Of a DNA stretch of 64,000 nucleotides, positions 8,347-19,008 are shown one piece after another; the first letter of the stretch is position 1; each line of letters starts with the position of its first letter. This DNA comes from Pseudonocardia endophytica (GTDB lineage: Bacteria > Actinomycetota > Actinomycetes > Mycobacteriales > Pseudonocardiaceae). A model generated the notes under the pieces. It was not told the DNA's origin and did not search any database. It worked only from the letters and a program-made list of their open reading frames with translations. A program made the position numbers and the translations under genes. The stretch covers positions 620,001 through 684,000 of the forward strand of contig NZ_SMFZ01000002.1 in NCBI RefSeq assembly GCF_004339565.1. The letters are read 5' to 3'.

Positions 8347-8643
8347 ATGTCCGGGCACTCGCTGCGGGCCCGGGTCGCCGCGTACTGGCCGGTCCTGCTG
8401 GTGCTGCTCGTCGTCCTCGTCGGTCTGCAGAGGGTGCTGACCGAGCACTGGCGCGAGGGGTCGGCGCTGCTCGGTGTCGCAGCACTGGCCGCCGCCGGTC
8501 TGCGGCTCGCGCTGCCCGCCGACCGGGTGGGGCTGCTCGCGATCCGCGGCCGGATGGCCGACGCGCTCTGCTACAGCGGCTTCGGCTTCGCCGTGCTGGT
8601 GCTCGCCCTCACGATCACGCGGGGCTCGCTCGCCGTCAGCTGA
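8347..8643 (+). CDS. DUF3017 small membrane protein
   Basis: A 98-aa protein with three predicted membrane helices: about residues 13-28, 36-52 and 75-92. The sequence (WPVLLVLLVVLVGLQ, LRLALPADRVGLLAIR) matches the actinobacterial DUF3017 family, whose function is unknown and which often sits beside folD; no folD is present here. ATG 8347 was preferred. GTG 8338 in the same frame is the alternative, and neither has a good ribosome site. Confidence 0.75.
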   Translation: MSGHSLRARVAAYWPVLLVLLVVLVGLQRVLTEHWREGSALLGVAALAAAGLRLALPADRVGLLAIRGRMADALCYSGFGFAVLVLALTITRGSLAVS

Positions 8644-8848
8644 CGCGGGTGGCCGGCTTGCGGGTCGGTGGCCTGCGCGGACCCGCAGGCCGCTTGCTCC
8701 CGGGACGGCCGGGGCCAGAGCTCGTGTTCCGCACCCGGTGCACGACGGGCGCCGCGCGACGGCCCGGGAGGGTGTCGGCCGCGCGTCGGGGGAGCTGCTC
8801 GCGTGTCCTGGGGATGCTCATCGCCCGGGTCACGATACGGGTCGACAT
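8636..8848 (-). CDS. Possible small basic protein, 70 aa
   Basis: An open frame from ATG 8848 encodes a 70-aa Arg/Pro/Lys-rich protein with an AT-hook-like tail (PGSKRPAGPRRPPTRK). About nine tenths of its codons end in G or C, as in real genes of this genome, and it fills a stretch otherwise without a gene. Its last 8 bp overlap the end of the DUF3017 gene on the other strand. No ribosome site or known family was recognised. It could be an unused frame in GC-rich DNA. Confidence 0.3.
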   Translation of the reverse strand: MSTRIVTRAMSIPRTREQLPRRAADTLPGRRAAPVVHRVRNTSSGPGRPGSKRPAGPRRPPTRKPATRVS

Positions 8849-8874
8849 CCGATCATGCAGGCCGGGTCCGGGTT

Positions 8875-8887
8875 TACCGTCTCCGGC
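8875..8887 (+). promoter_or_regulatory. Leaderless promoter -10 (TACCGT)
   Basis: TACCGT at 8875-8880 lies seven bases before GTG 8888 and decides that start over ATG 8855. Confidence 0.5.
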
Positions 8888-9469
8888 GTGCCTACTGGAT
8901 CACGCCTGCCCGATCTTGGTCGTCAGAACCTCGACGACGCGCAACGCGCGGTTTACTCCGCGATCACCGGAGGGCCGCGCGGCGGCGTCCCGACCGGCCC
9001 GGGCGGCAGCCTGCACGGACCGTTCAACGCGATGCTGCACGCCCCGTGGGTCGGCGCCGAGCTGCAGGAGCTCGGCGCCGCGCTGCGCACCCGCGGCCGT
9101 CTGCCTGCCCGTGCCCGCGAGCTGGCCGTCCTGGCCGTCGCGGCGCACCACCGCAGCGGGTTCGAGTGGTGGGCGCACGCGCGGATCGCCGCCGACGCGG
9201 GCGTGCCGGACGCGCTCGTGGACGCCGCCCGCTCGGGCACCGGGCCACTGCCGGACGACCCGGTGGAGCGCGCCGCACTCGTCGCGACCAGGGAGCTCCT
9301 GGACACCGGCGACCTCGACGACGACGCCTGGGCCGCCGCGCACGACGTGCTCGGTGACGCGGGGCTCGTCGAGCTGACCACGCTCGTCGGCTACTACGGC
9401 CTGCTCGCGCTGCAGATGCGCGTGTTCCGGGTGTCCGTTCCGGACGGGGAAGCCGACCCGTGGGCATGA
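8888..9469 (+). CDS. Carboxymuconolactone decarboxylase / AhpD-like protein
   Basis: A 193-aa alpha-helical protein of the AhpD/CMD superfamily. It has the core helix pattern RARELAVLAVAAHHRSGFEWWAH, where alkylhydroperoxidase members have a CxxC plus His proton relay. Here the CxxC is absent (no cysteine in that region) and only the His residues and Glu remain, as in carboxymuconolactone-decarboxylase-like members. No aromatic degradation genes lie next to it, so the substrate is unknown. It ends seven bases before the DUF2252 gene, and the two may be cotranscribed. Confidence 0.85.
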   Translation: MPTGSRLPDLGRQNLDDAQRAVYSAITGGPRGGVPTGPGGSLHGPFNAMLHAPWVGAELQELGAALRTRGRLPARARELAVLAVAAHHRSGFEWWAHARIAADAGVPDALVDAARSGTGPLPDDPVERAALVATRELLDTGDLDDDAWAAAHDVLGDAGLVELTTLVGYYGLLALQMRVFRVSVPDGEADPWA

Positions 9470-9476
9470 TGTCCGG
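9465..9476 (+). promoter_or_regulatory. Possible leaderless -10 (CATGAT)
   Basis: CATGAT at 9465-9470, overlapping the previous stop codon, is six bases before ATG 9477. This could be an internal promoter for the DUF2252 gene. Confidence 0.35.
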
Positions 9477-10814
9477 ATGGAGCGAGCGGAGCGCAGGCGG
9501 AACGAGCCTCGGCGCCGGACCGGCCTGATCGTCGACACCCTCGTCACCGCGTTCGACGACCTGATGGCCGCCGATCCCGCGGCGTTCCGCACGAAGTTCC
9601 GCAAGATGGCGGCGGACCCGTTCGCGTTCTACCGGGGCAGCGCCTGCCTGTTCTACGCCGACGTCGCCGAGCGCGAGGACCCGTGGGCGGACGAGCGGAC
9701 GTCCCGGGTCTGGATCCAGGGCGACCTGCACGCCGAGAACTTCGGCACCTACATGGACGGCGACGGCGTCCTGATCTTCGACGTGAACGACTTCGACGAG
9801 GCGTACGTCGGGCACTTCACCTGGGACGTCACCCGGTTCGCGGCGAGCATGGCGCTGCTCGGCTGGCGCAAGGCGATCTCCGACGACGACATCTCCGCGC
9901 TCGTCGGACGCTACGTCCGCGCCTACCTCGACCAGGTCCGGTGGTTCGTCTCGTCCTCCGACGACCGGGCGTTCTCGCTGCGCCTGGACACCACCGACGG
10001 ACCCGTGCACGACGTGCTCGAGCAGGCGAAGCTGCGCACCCGCGTCGCGCTGCTGGACTCGGTCACCGAGACCGAGGGCTACGACCGGATCCTGCGCGAC
10101 GGTCCCGGCGTCCGCCGCCTCGGCGACGAGGAGCGGTCGCGGGCCGAGGACGCCTTCGGGCGCTACGTGGAGACGATTCCCGAGCACAAGCGCCATCCGG
10201 GCGTCACGTACCAGGTCAAGGACATCGCCGGCCGGGCCGGGTTCGGGATCGGCAGCGCGGGACTGCCCGCCTACACCGTGCTCGTCGAGGGCTACAACCA
10301 GGCGCTGGACAACGACGTCGTCGTCTCGATGAAGCAGGGCAACGTCGCGGCCCCCTCGCGCGTCGTCACCGATCCGGGCGTCGCCGCGCATTTCCACCAC
10401 CACGGGCACCGCACGGCCGTGTCCCAGCGCGCGCTGCAGGCGCACGCCGATCCGATGCTCGGCTGGACCGACCTGGACGGTGTCGGGTTCGTGGTCAGCG
10501 AGGTCTCGCCGTACGAGGACGACCTGGACTGGTCCGAGCTCACCGAGCCGGACGAGATCGCCCCCGTCGTCGAGTACCTGGGCCGGGCGACCGCCAAGAT
10601 CCACTGCGTGTCCGACTCGGACGCCGACCACTCGCTCGTCGCGTTCCAGACGGAGGAGGCGATCGTCCACGTCGTGGACGGCCGGGAGAACGAGTTCGTC
10701 GAGTGGGTGACGGCGTTCGCCCACGAGTACGCCGGCCGGGTGCGCGCCGACCACGCGCTGTTCGTGGACGCGTTCCGGGAGGGCCGGATCCCCGGTGTCG
10801 CGGCGAGCGGCTGA
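9477..10814 (+). CDS. DUF2252 protein (kinase-fold, function unknown)
   Basis: A 445-aa cytoplasmic protein of the DUF2252 family. The family fingerprint is clear: KFRKMAADPFAFYRG near residue 40, then WIQGDLHAENFGT at about 77-89 and FDVNDFDEA at about 100. These resemble the catalytic HGDxHxxN and IDxxD motifs of aminoglycoside-phosphotransferase-type kinases, which suggests an ATP-dependent small-molecule kinase. That role is inferred only, as no member has an assigned substrate that I know. A second conserved block (YNQALDNDVVVSMKQG) sits near residue 275. Confidence 0.9.
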   Translation: MERAERRRNEPRRRTGLIVDTLVTAFDDLMAADPAAFRTKFRKMAADPFAFYRGSACLFYADVAEREDPWADERTSRVWIQGDLHAENFGTYMDGDGVLIFDVNDFDEAYVGHFTWDVTRFAASMALLGWRKAISDDDISALVGRYVRAYLDQVRWFVSSSDDRAFSLRLDTTDGPVHDVLEQAKLRTRVALLDSVTETEGYDRILRDGPGVRRLGDEERSRAEDAFGRYVETIPEHKRHPGVTYQVKDIAGRAGFGIGSAGLPAYTVLVEGYNQALDNDVVVSMKQGNVAAPSRVVTDPGVAAHFHHHGHRTAVSQRALQAHADPMLGWTDLDGVGFVVSEVSPYEDDLDWSELTEPDEIAPVVEYLGRATAKIHCVSDSDADHSLVAFQTEEAIVHVVDGRENEFVEWVTAFAHEYAGRVRADHALFVDAFREGRIPGVAASG

Positions 10815-10885
10815 CCCGGAACGGTCCGATCGTCAATAGTGATGACCTGGGCCGGTCCACCGCGCACCGGCGACGTCCCGGTCGT

Positions 10886-10897
10886 TAGCTTTCCGGA
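10886..10897 (+). promoter_or_regulatory. Leaderless promoter -10 (TAGCTT)
   Basis: TAGCTT at 10886-10891 is six bases before ATG 10898. Confidence 0.5.
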
Positions 10898-11143
10898 ATG
10901 GCCGCACGTGAGGAGGTCCCGGTGAACGCACCCGTGGTGTCGCGGCGTGGCCCTCGGACCGATCTCGTGCTCATCGGGGTCCTGGTTCTCGGCGTCCTGC
11001 TGGTCGTGGCCGGGTTCGTGTTCGACCTGCCGTGGGGTCTCGGCGGGGTCGAGCTCGCGCTCGTGGCGACGCCGGTCGTCCTCGCCGTGCTGGCGATGAC
11101 CGTGGTCCTGCGCCGCGCGGACGCGCGGAACCGCTCACGGTGA
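10898..11143 (+). CDS. Small membrane protein, two helices
   Basis: An 81-aa protein with a basic N-terminus, helices at about 24-43 and 49-69 and a basic tail (RRADARNRSR). No family was recognised. Two starts are supported: ATG 10898 lies six bases after a TAGCTT -10 (leaderless), while GTG 10922 in the same frame has AGGAGG (10911-10916) five bases upstream and would give 73 aa. Both may be used. A strong bidirectional terminator follows the stop. Confidence 0.7.
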   Translation: MAAREEVPVNAPVVSRRGPRTDLVLIGVLVLGVLLVVAGFVFDLPWGLGGVELALVATPVVLAVLAMTVVLRRADARNRSR

Positions 11144-11146
11144 ACC

Positions 11147-11178
11147 CTCCGGGGCCGCTCGCGACCGCGGCCCCGGAG
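11147..11178. terminator. Bidirectional terminator between small membrane protein and icd
   Basis: The 12-bp stem CTCCGGGGCCGC (11147-11158) with GCGGCCCCGGAG (11167-11178) has an 8-nt loop and lies between convergent genes. Confidence 0.85.
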
Positions 11179-11191
11179 AGGGTGTGTGGCG

Positions 11192-13417
<2,226 letters not shown>

Positions 13418-13653
13418 CGCGGTGTCTGCCCCTGGCTCGTCGGCGTGGAAGTCGGTGGGGACCGGCGGCCGGACCCGGCGACGACGTCCGGCGGCGGCAC
13501 CCGCTGGCCGACACGCTATCCCCCCGATGTCCGGGAGCGCCCGCAGGAGTAACACGTCCGACATCGGCCGGAACGGTCCCGTCGCCGTGGTCCGCTCGGA
13601 TACCGTGGGTGCGTCCGGGCGGCCGCCCCCGGGCGGGTGAGGAGAGACGCGTC

Positions 13654-13986
13654 GTGCCGAACCGGTTGACGATTCCCGGGCTCAAGGTGCCGAAGCTGAC
13701 CGGCTGGCCGCTCGTCGGGATCCTCGGGATCGGGCTGGCCGCCGTCGCGCTCGTCTACGGCAGCGCGACCGGCAACCTCGGGGACGAGTGCACGATGACC
13801 GTGCAGGCCGACCAGGTCTCGGTCCGGTCCAGCCCCAGCACGTCCGGGCAGCCGATCGAGACCCTGCGGCGGGGCACCGAGGTCGGCGCGGAGAAGGTCG
13901 TGGACAGCGGCTTCCGCAAGCTCACCGGCGGGCAGCGCTGGGTGCCCGCGGGATCCGTGGCCGCGACGTCGGGCAGCGTGTGCTGA
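13654..13986 (+). CDS. Membrane-anchored bacterial SH3 domain protein
   Basis: A 110-aa protein with a single N-terminal membrane helix (about residues 18-38) and an exported SH3b-like domain (VQADQVSVRSSPSTSGQPIETLRRGT) ending in a tryptophan-containing strand and a terminal Cys. It has two cysteines in the exported part (ECTMT and the last residue), which could form a disulfide. GTG 13654 has GAGGAGAG eight bases upstream. Ligand unknown; SH3b domains often bind cell-wall peptides. Confidence 0.75.
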   Translation: MPNRLTIPGLKVPKLTGWPLVGILGIGLAAVALVYGSATGNLGDECTMTVQADQVSVRSSPSTSGQPIETLRRGTEVGAEKVVDSGFRKLTGGQRWVPAGSVAATSGSVC

Positions 13987-14031
13987 GCACCCCGGTCCCG
14001 GAGCGGGCCCGTAGTACGACAGGGTGAGCCG

Positions 14032-14856
14032 ATGCCGACCGTGAGCACCGCCAACGTCAACGGCGTCCGGGCTGCCACGGGCAAGGGCCTGCTGGAGTGG
14101 ATCGTCGCCGTCGACGCGGACGTGATCTGCCTCCAGGAGGTCCGGGCGCGGCCCGACGAGGTGCCGGACGCGCTGACCGCCCTGCTGGCCGAGCGCGGCC
14201 TGCATCTCACGCTGGCGCCGTCGGAGACCGCGAAGGGGCGCAACGGTGTCGCGGTGCTGTCCCGGACCGAGCCGCTGGCCGTGCGGGTGGGTTTCGGCGA
14301 CCCGGAGTCCGACGACGAGGGCCGCTACCTCGAGGTCGACCTCCCCGGGCTGACGGCTGCCTCGCTGTACCTGCCGAAGGGCGTCACCGGGACGCCGAAG
14401 CAGGAGCGCAAGGACCGCTTCCTGGAACGCTTCGCCCCCTATCTCGACGACGCGTGGCGGCGGGCCCGCGGCGACGGCCGCGAGATGGTCGTGTGCGGCG
14501 ACTGGAACCTCGCCCCCGCCGAGGCGGACGTCCGCAACTGGAAGGGCAACCGTCGGAACTCCGGGTTCCTGCCGCACGAGCGGGCGTGGTGGGCCGGGCT
14601 GCTCGAGCGCGGCTGGGTGGACGTCGTGCGGTCGGTGCACCCGGACGCCGATGGCCCGTACTCGTGGTGGACCTACCGCGGGCGGGCGTTCGACAACGAC
14701 GTCGGCTGGCGGATCGACCACCAGCTCGCGACGCCCGGACTCGCGGTGTTGGCGAAGGACGCCGTCGTCGACCGGGCGCCGTCGCACGCCGAGCGCTGGT
14801 CGGACCACGCGCCGGTCACGGTGCGGTACGCGCCGGCGTCAGGGGGGTGGCCGTGA
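14032..14856 (+). CDS. xth: Exodeoxyribonuclease III (AP endonuclease family)
   Basis: Base-excision-repair AP endonuclease / 3'-5' exonuclease of the ExoIII family, 274 aa. Visible motifs are TANVNGVRAA (Asn), ICLQEVRA (catalytic Glu, metal ligand), VCGDWNLAP (Asp, Asn) and the end block WRIDHQLA...ERWSDHAPV with the catalytic Asp-His. ATG 14032 is preceded by a GGGTGAG-like site. Its stop overlaps the start of the next gene (TGATG), so the pseudokinase downstream is translationally coupled. Confidence 0.95.
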   Translation: MPTVSTANVNGVRAATGKGLLEWIVAVDADVICLQEVRARPDEVPDALTALLAERGLHLTLAPSETAKGRNGVAVLSRTEPLAVRVGFGDPESDDEGRYLEVDLPGLTAASLYLPKGVTGTPKQERKDRFLERFAPYLDDAWRRARGDGREMVVCGDWNLAPAEADVRNWKGNRRNSGFLPHERAWWAGLLERGWVDVVRSVHPDADGPYSWWTYRGRAFDNDVGWRIDHQLATPGLAVLAKDAVVDRAPSHAERWSDHAPVTVRYAPASGGWP

Positions 14857-15710
14857 TGGAGAGCCGGGTCGTCGGGGGGCGCTACCTGCTGCTGGCCGAG
14901 CTGGACCGGCGCGGGTTCGGCCCCGCGTTCCGTGCCGAGGACCGGATCACCGGACGCCAGGTCGTCGTCACCGAGATCCGGCTGCCCGACCCTCCGGACC
15001 GCCCGGACTCGCTGCGCGACCGGCTCCTCACCGAGGTCCGGACGGCGGGCCGGTTGCGCCACCCGGGCGTCGTGCCGGTCCAGGACCTGGTCGCCGACCG
15101 GGCACGCGACGGATCGCTGCGCGAGCACCTGGTGACCGAACGGCCGGAGGCCCGATCGCTGTCCGAGGCGCTCGCGGACGGGCCGATGCCGGTGCGGACG
15201 GTCGCGGCCGTCGGGCGCGACGTGCTGGTGGCGCTGCGCGCGATGCACGACAGCGGTGTCGTGCACGGCGGCCTCACCCCGGACTGCGTGCTGCTCACGA
15301 CGGACGGCAGCGCGCTCGTCACCGACATCGGCCTGGCCCGTGCGGTCGGGCCGCGCCCGGTGGGCACGAACGGCAGCGTCGACCCCGGCGCGTTCGCCGC
15401 CCCGGAGCGCGGTGCGGGTGGATCGGATGCACCGTCCGCGGACCTGTGGGCGCTCGGCGCCGTGCTGCACCACGCGGTCGGCCGCCGTCCCCCGGCGAAC
15501 GGTCCGCTCACTGAAGTGATCACCGGTCTGACCGCGGCCGACCCGGCCGAGCGTCTCGGCCCCGCGGAGGCCGCCGTGCTGCTGGAACGCGCCGCCCGGC
15601 CACGGCCGACCTCCGGTGACCTCGGTCGTTCGCGACGGCTGCTGCTCGGCGCGGCGGCCGTGCTGGCCCTGATCGTGATCGGGCTGCTGGTCCTCGTCAT
15701 CGGGTTCTGA
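14856..15710 (+). CDS. Membrane-anchored pseudokinase (Ser/Thr kinase fold)
   Basis: A 284-aa protein with a bacterial Ser/Thr kinase fold and one C-terminal membrane helix (about 262-283). The fold pattern is easy to follow but catalytic residues are changed. The VAIK lysine position reads VVVTEIR, with Thr for Lys. The HRDxKPxN loop reads HGGLTPDC, losing Arg, Asp, Lys and Asn. DFG reads DIG. Only the APE motif (AAPE) is intact. It should not transfer phosphate, and a scaffold or nucleotide-sensing role is likelier, as for the MviN/FhaA-type pseudokinases. It is coupled to the exonuclease III gene by a 1-base overlap. The tail after the helix is only one or two residues, so there is no sensor domain outside. 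Confidence 0.85.
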   Translation: MESRVVGGRYLLLAELDRRGFGPAFRAEDRITGRQVVVTEIRLPDPPDRPDSLRDRLLTEVRTAGRLRHPGVVPVQDLVADRARDGSLREHLVTERPEARSLSEALADGPMPVRTVAAVGRDVLVALRAMHDSGVVHGGLTPDCVLLTTDGSALVTDIGLARAVGPRPVGTNGSVDPGAFAAPERGAGGSDAPSADLWALGAVLHHAVGRRPPANGPLTEVITGLTAADPAERLGPAEAAVLLERAARPRPTSGDLGRSRRLLLGAAAVLALIVIGLLVLVIGF

Positions 15711-15733
15711 CGCAACCCGTTCGACGGGTCGAC

Positions 15734-15745
15734 CACGATGGACCC
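15734..15745 (+). promoter_or_regulatory. Possible leaderless -10 (CACGAT)
   Basis: CACGAT at 15734-15739 is six bases before ATG 15746. Confidence 0.35.
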
Positions 15746-16237
15746 ATGACGGACGAGACGGACCACCCGAGCGTCGCGCGGGTGCGGCAGGCCTTGCGCG
15801 ACGCGGGTGCGGCGACGGCGAGCATCGACGGGCTGCTGCTCCTGCCGGACGCGGTGACGACGGCGACGGCCGCGGCCGATGCGCTCGGCGTGCAGACCGG
15901 GCAGATCGCGAACTCGCTGGTGTTCGACGCGGACGGCGAGCCGCTGCTCGTGCTCACCTCCGGTGCGCACCGGGTGGACACGGACAAGGTCGCCGCGCTG
16001 CTCGGCATCGGCTCGCTGGGCCGCGCGTCGAAGGAGCTCGTGCGGGAGGCGACCGGGCAGGTGATCGGCGGTGTCGCGCCGGTCGGGCACCCGGCGCCGT
16101 TGCGGACGCTCGTGGACACCGCCCTCGCGCAGTTCGACGTCGTGTGGGCCGCGGGCGGCGTCGCCCGCGCCGTGTTCCCCACGACGTTCGACGAGCTGGT
16201 CCGCGTCACCGGGGGCACGCCCGCCGATGTGGTGTGA
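15746..16237 (+). CDS. YbaK/ProX-type aminoacyl-tRNA deacylase
   Basis: A 163-aa YbaK/EbsC/ProX-family protein that hydrolyses mischarged tRNAs (Cys- or Ala-tRNA-Pro in characterised members). The family core is visible: GQIANSLVFDADGEPLLVLTSGAHRVDTDK, with the conserved Lys near residue 79, then GQVIGGVAPVGHP and the end motif FPTTFDELVRVTG. It stands between the pseudokinase gene and fbiC with short gaps on both sides. Confidence 0.9.
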   Translation: MTDETDHPSVARVRQALRDAGAATASIDGLLLLPDAVTTATAAADALGVQTGQIANSLVFDADGEPLLVLTSGAHRVDTDKVAALLGIGSLGRASKELVREATGQVIGGVAPVGHPAPLRTLVDTALAQFDVVWAAGGVARAVFPTTFDELVRVTGGTPADVV

Positions 16238-16270
16238 CGCGACGTTGTCGCCCGATTGATGATCTGAACC

Positions 16271-16282
16271 TAGTGTGGAGGG
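16271..16282 (+). promoter_or_regulatory. Leaderless promoter -10 (TAGTGT)
   Basis: TAGTGT at 16271-16276 is six bases before ATG 16283 of fbiC. The GGAGG inside those six bases is too close to act as a ribosome site. Confidence 0.5.
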
Positions 16283-18913
16283 ATGGCCGACCTGCCGGAT
16301 CCCACCGTGCCCGCCGCCCCCGCCGGCACCGCGGAGCCCGCTCCCAGTGACTCCGCTCTCCGCAGGGCGTTGCGCCGGGTCCGCGACGGCGCCGTCCTCG
16401 ACGTCACCGAGGCCTCGGTCCTGCTCGCGGCCCGCGGTGAACACCTGGACGAGCTGCTGACCCACGCGTCCCGGGTGCGCGACGCGGGACTCGTCGACGC
16501 CGGCCGCCCCGGCGTGGTCACGTACTCGCGCAACGTGTTCATCCCGCTCACCCGGCTGTGCCGGGACCGCTGCCACTACTGCACGTTCGCGACCGTCCCG
16601 CACCGCGTCGAGTCGATGTACCTCGAACGCGACGAGGTCGTGGAGATCGCGCGGCAGGGTGCGGCCCAGGGCTGCAAGGAAGCCCTGTTCACGCTCGGCG
16701 ACCGCCCAGAGGAGCGGTGGCCGCAGGCCAAGGAGTGGCTGGACGCCCGCGGGTACGACTCCACACTGGACTACGTGCGCGCGTGCGCGATCGCCGTCCT
16801 GGAGGAGACCGGGCTGCTGCCGCACCTGAACCCGGGCGTGCTGAGCTGGGCCGAGCTGACGCGGCTCAAGCCGGTCGCGGCCAGCATGGGCATGATGCTG
16901 GAGACCACGTCGGAAAGGCTGTGGTCGGAGAAGGGCGGCCCGCACTACGGCAGCCCGGACAAGGAGCCCGCGGTCCGGCTGCGGGCACTCACCGACGCGG
17001 GCCGGGTCGGCGTCCCGTTCACCACCGGCATCCTGATCGGGATCGGCGAGAACCGCACCGAGCGCGCGGAGTCGATCTTCGCGATCCGCTCCGCCTCCCG
17101 TGCGCACGGGCACGTGCAGGAGGTGATCGTCCAGAACTTCCGGGCCAAGCCGGACACCGCCATGGCGAACGACCCGGACGCCGACCTGGAGGACCTGGCC
17201 GCGACGATCGCCGTCAGCCGGCTCGTGCTCGGGCCGAAGATGCGGCTGCAGGCGCCGCCGAACCTCGTCGGGTCGGAGTACGCGCTGATGCTGCGCGCCG
17301 GCATCGACGACTGGGGCGGCGTCTCCCCGGTGACCGTCGACCACGTCAGCCCCGAGATGCCGTGGCCGGCCCTGGACGAGCTGGCCCGGCACACGGCCGA
17401 GGGCGGGTTCGCGCTGCGCGAGCGGCTCACGGCGTACCCGAAATACGTGACCGCGGGCTCGCCCTGGATCGACACCCGGCTGCACGCCCACGTCGGCGCG
17501 CTGGCCGGACCGGACGGGCTGGCGCGCGAGGACGCCGTCGTCGAGGGCCGCACATGGCAGGAGCCGGACGGCGGCTTCGAGTCCACCGGCCGGACCGACC
17601 TGAACACCTCGATCGACACGACCGGGCGGACCGACGATCGTCGCGGCGACTTCGCGTCGGTGTACGGCGACTGGGACGAGGTCGCGGCCGAGCTGGCGTC
17701 GCAGCGGTCGCGGAACGGCTCGGACCCGGCCGTCGCTCCGGAGCGGCTGGACGCGGACGTCCGCGCCGGACTGGACCTGGCCGCGTCGAACCCGGGGGCG
17801 CTGCTCGAGGAGTCGAACACCGACGCGGCGATGGCGCTGATCCTGGCCGACGGGCAGGCACTCGAGGAGATGACGCGCCTGGCCGACGACCTGCGCCGCG
17901 ACGTCGTCGGCGACGACGTGACCTACGTCGTCAACCGGAACATCAACTTCTCGAACGTCTGCTACGTCGGCTGCCGCTTCTGCGCGTTCGCGCAGCGCGA
18001 GCGCGACGCGGACGCGTTCCGGCTGTCGCTGCCGGACGTCGCCGCGCGGGCCGCGGAGGCGGCACGGGCGCAGGCCACCGAGGTGTGCATGCAGGGTGGG
18101 ATCGACCCGCAGCTGCCGGTGTCGTTCTACGCCGACCTGGTGCGTGCCGTGCACGAGGCCGTGCCCGGCATGCACGTCCACGCGTTCTCGCCGATGGAGA
18201 TCGTGTCCGCCGCCTCGAAGGCCGGTGTGTCGATCCGGGAGTGGCTGACCGAGCTGAAGGCGGCCGGGCTCGGCTCGATCCCGGGCACCGCCGCCGAGAT
18301 CCTCGACGACGAGGTCCGCTGGGTCCTGACGAAGGGCAAGCTGCCGGCGTCGCAGTGGATCGAGGTGGTCTCGACGGCGCACGAGGTGGGGATCCCGTCG
18401 TCGTCGACGATGATGTACGGCCACGTCGACGAGCCGCGGCACTGGCTCGGGCACCTGCGCACGCTGGCGTCCATCCAGGACCGGACGGGTGGCTTCACGG
18501 AGTTCGTGCCGCTGCCGTTCGTGCACCACAACGCGCCGATCTACCTGGCCGGGCTCGCCCGTCCTGGCCCCACCGAGCGGGACAACCGTGCGGTGCACGC
18601 GTTCGCCCGGCTCGCCCTGCACGGCCGGATCGACCACGTCCAGTGCTCGTGGGTGAAGCTCGGCGACCGGCCGGCCGCGGACATCCTGCGCGGCGGCGCC
18701 GACGACATGGGCGGCACGCTGATGGAGGAGACGATCAGCCGCATGGCCGGCTCGGAGAACGGCTCCGAGCGCTCGGTGGAGGAGCTGACCGCCATCGCCG
18801 CGTCCGCGGGCCGCCCGGTCCGCCAGCGCACGACGACGTACCAGGGCTCGCCGTCGCAGCTGACCCCCGCCACGCCGTCCGGCCCGCGCATGCTGCCTCT
18901 GACCCCCGCCTGA
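16283..18913 (+). CDS. fbiC: FbiC, bifunctional FO synthase for coenzyme F420
   Basis: Makes the deazaflavin chromophore FO from tyrosine and 5-amino-6-ribitylamino-uracil using two radical-SAM domains. The 876-aa protein is a CofG-CofH fusion, as in all actinobacteria (M. tuberculosis FbiC 856 aa). The first iron-sulfur motif is C93, C97, C100 (CRDRCHYC). The second is C560, C564, C567 (CYVGCRFC). The CofH half keeps VCMQGGIDPQ and SSTMMYGH. A Ser/Thr/Pro-rich 50-residue tail follows the second domain. Its presence means the cell makes F420, used by nitroreductases and other F420 enzymes; none was identified in this window. Confidence 0.98.
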   Translation: MADLPDPTVPAAPAGTAEPAPSDSALRRALRRVRDGAVLDVTEASVLLAARGEHLDELLTHASRVRDAGLVDAGRPGVVTYSRNVFIPLTRLCRDRCHYCTFATVPHRVESMYLERDEVVEIARQGAAQGCKEALFTLGDRPEERWPQAKEWLDARGYDSTLDYVRACAIAVLEETGLLPHLNPGVLSWAELTRLKPVAASMGMMLETTSERLWSEKGGPHYGSPDKEPAVRLRALTDAGRVGVPFTTGILIGIGENRTERAESIFAIRSASRAHGHVQEVIVQNFRAKPDTAMANDPDADLEDLAATIAVSRLVLGPKMRLQAPPNLVGSEYALMLRAGIDDWGGVSPVTVDHVSPEMPWPALDELARHTAEGGFALRERLTAYPKYVTAGSPWIDTRLHAHVGALAGPDGLAREDAVVEGRTWQEPDGGFESTGRTDLNTSIDTTGRTDDRRGDFASVYGDWDEVAAELASQRSRNGSDPAVAPERLDADVRAGLDLAASNPGALLEESNTDAAMALILADGQALEEMTRLADDLRRDVVGDDVTYVVNRNINFSNVCYVGCRFCAFAQRERDADAFRLSLPDVAARAAEAARAQATEVCMQGGIDPQLPVSFYADLVRAVHEAVPGMHVHAFSPMEIVSAASKAGVSIREWLTELKAAGLGSIPGTAAEILDDEVRWVLTKGKLPASQWIEVVSTAHEVGIPSSSTMMYGHVDEPRHWLGHLRTLASIQDRTGGFTEFVPLPFVHHNAPIYLAGLARPGPTERDNRAVHAFARLALHGRIDHVQCSWVKLGDRPAADILRGGADDMGGTLMEETISRMAGSENGSERSVEELTAIAASAGRPVRQRTTTYQGSPSQLTPATPSGPRMLPLTPA

Positions 18914-18996
18914 CCGGCCCTACCCACGCCCGGCACTCACCTCCCGCGCCACACCCCCTCCCTTTCGTTCGGAGTCAGGGGTGGCGCGGGGCCGGG

Positions 18997-19008
18997 TACG
19001 GTGGGGGC
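18997..19008 (+). promoter_or_regulatory. Leaderless promoter -10 (TACGGT)
   Basis: TACGGT at 18997-19002 is six bases before ATG 19009. The same hexamer and spacing precede add at 38422. Confidence 0.5.

Noticed and set aside
9160..9170. GGTTCGAGT-like T-loop word that might mark a tRNA
   Set aside because: It lies inside the AhpD-like gene, with no matching acceptor stem or anticodon arm.
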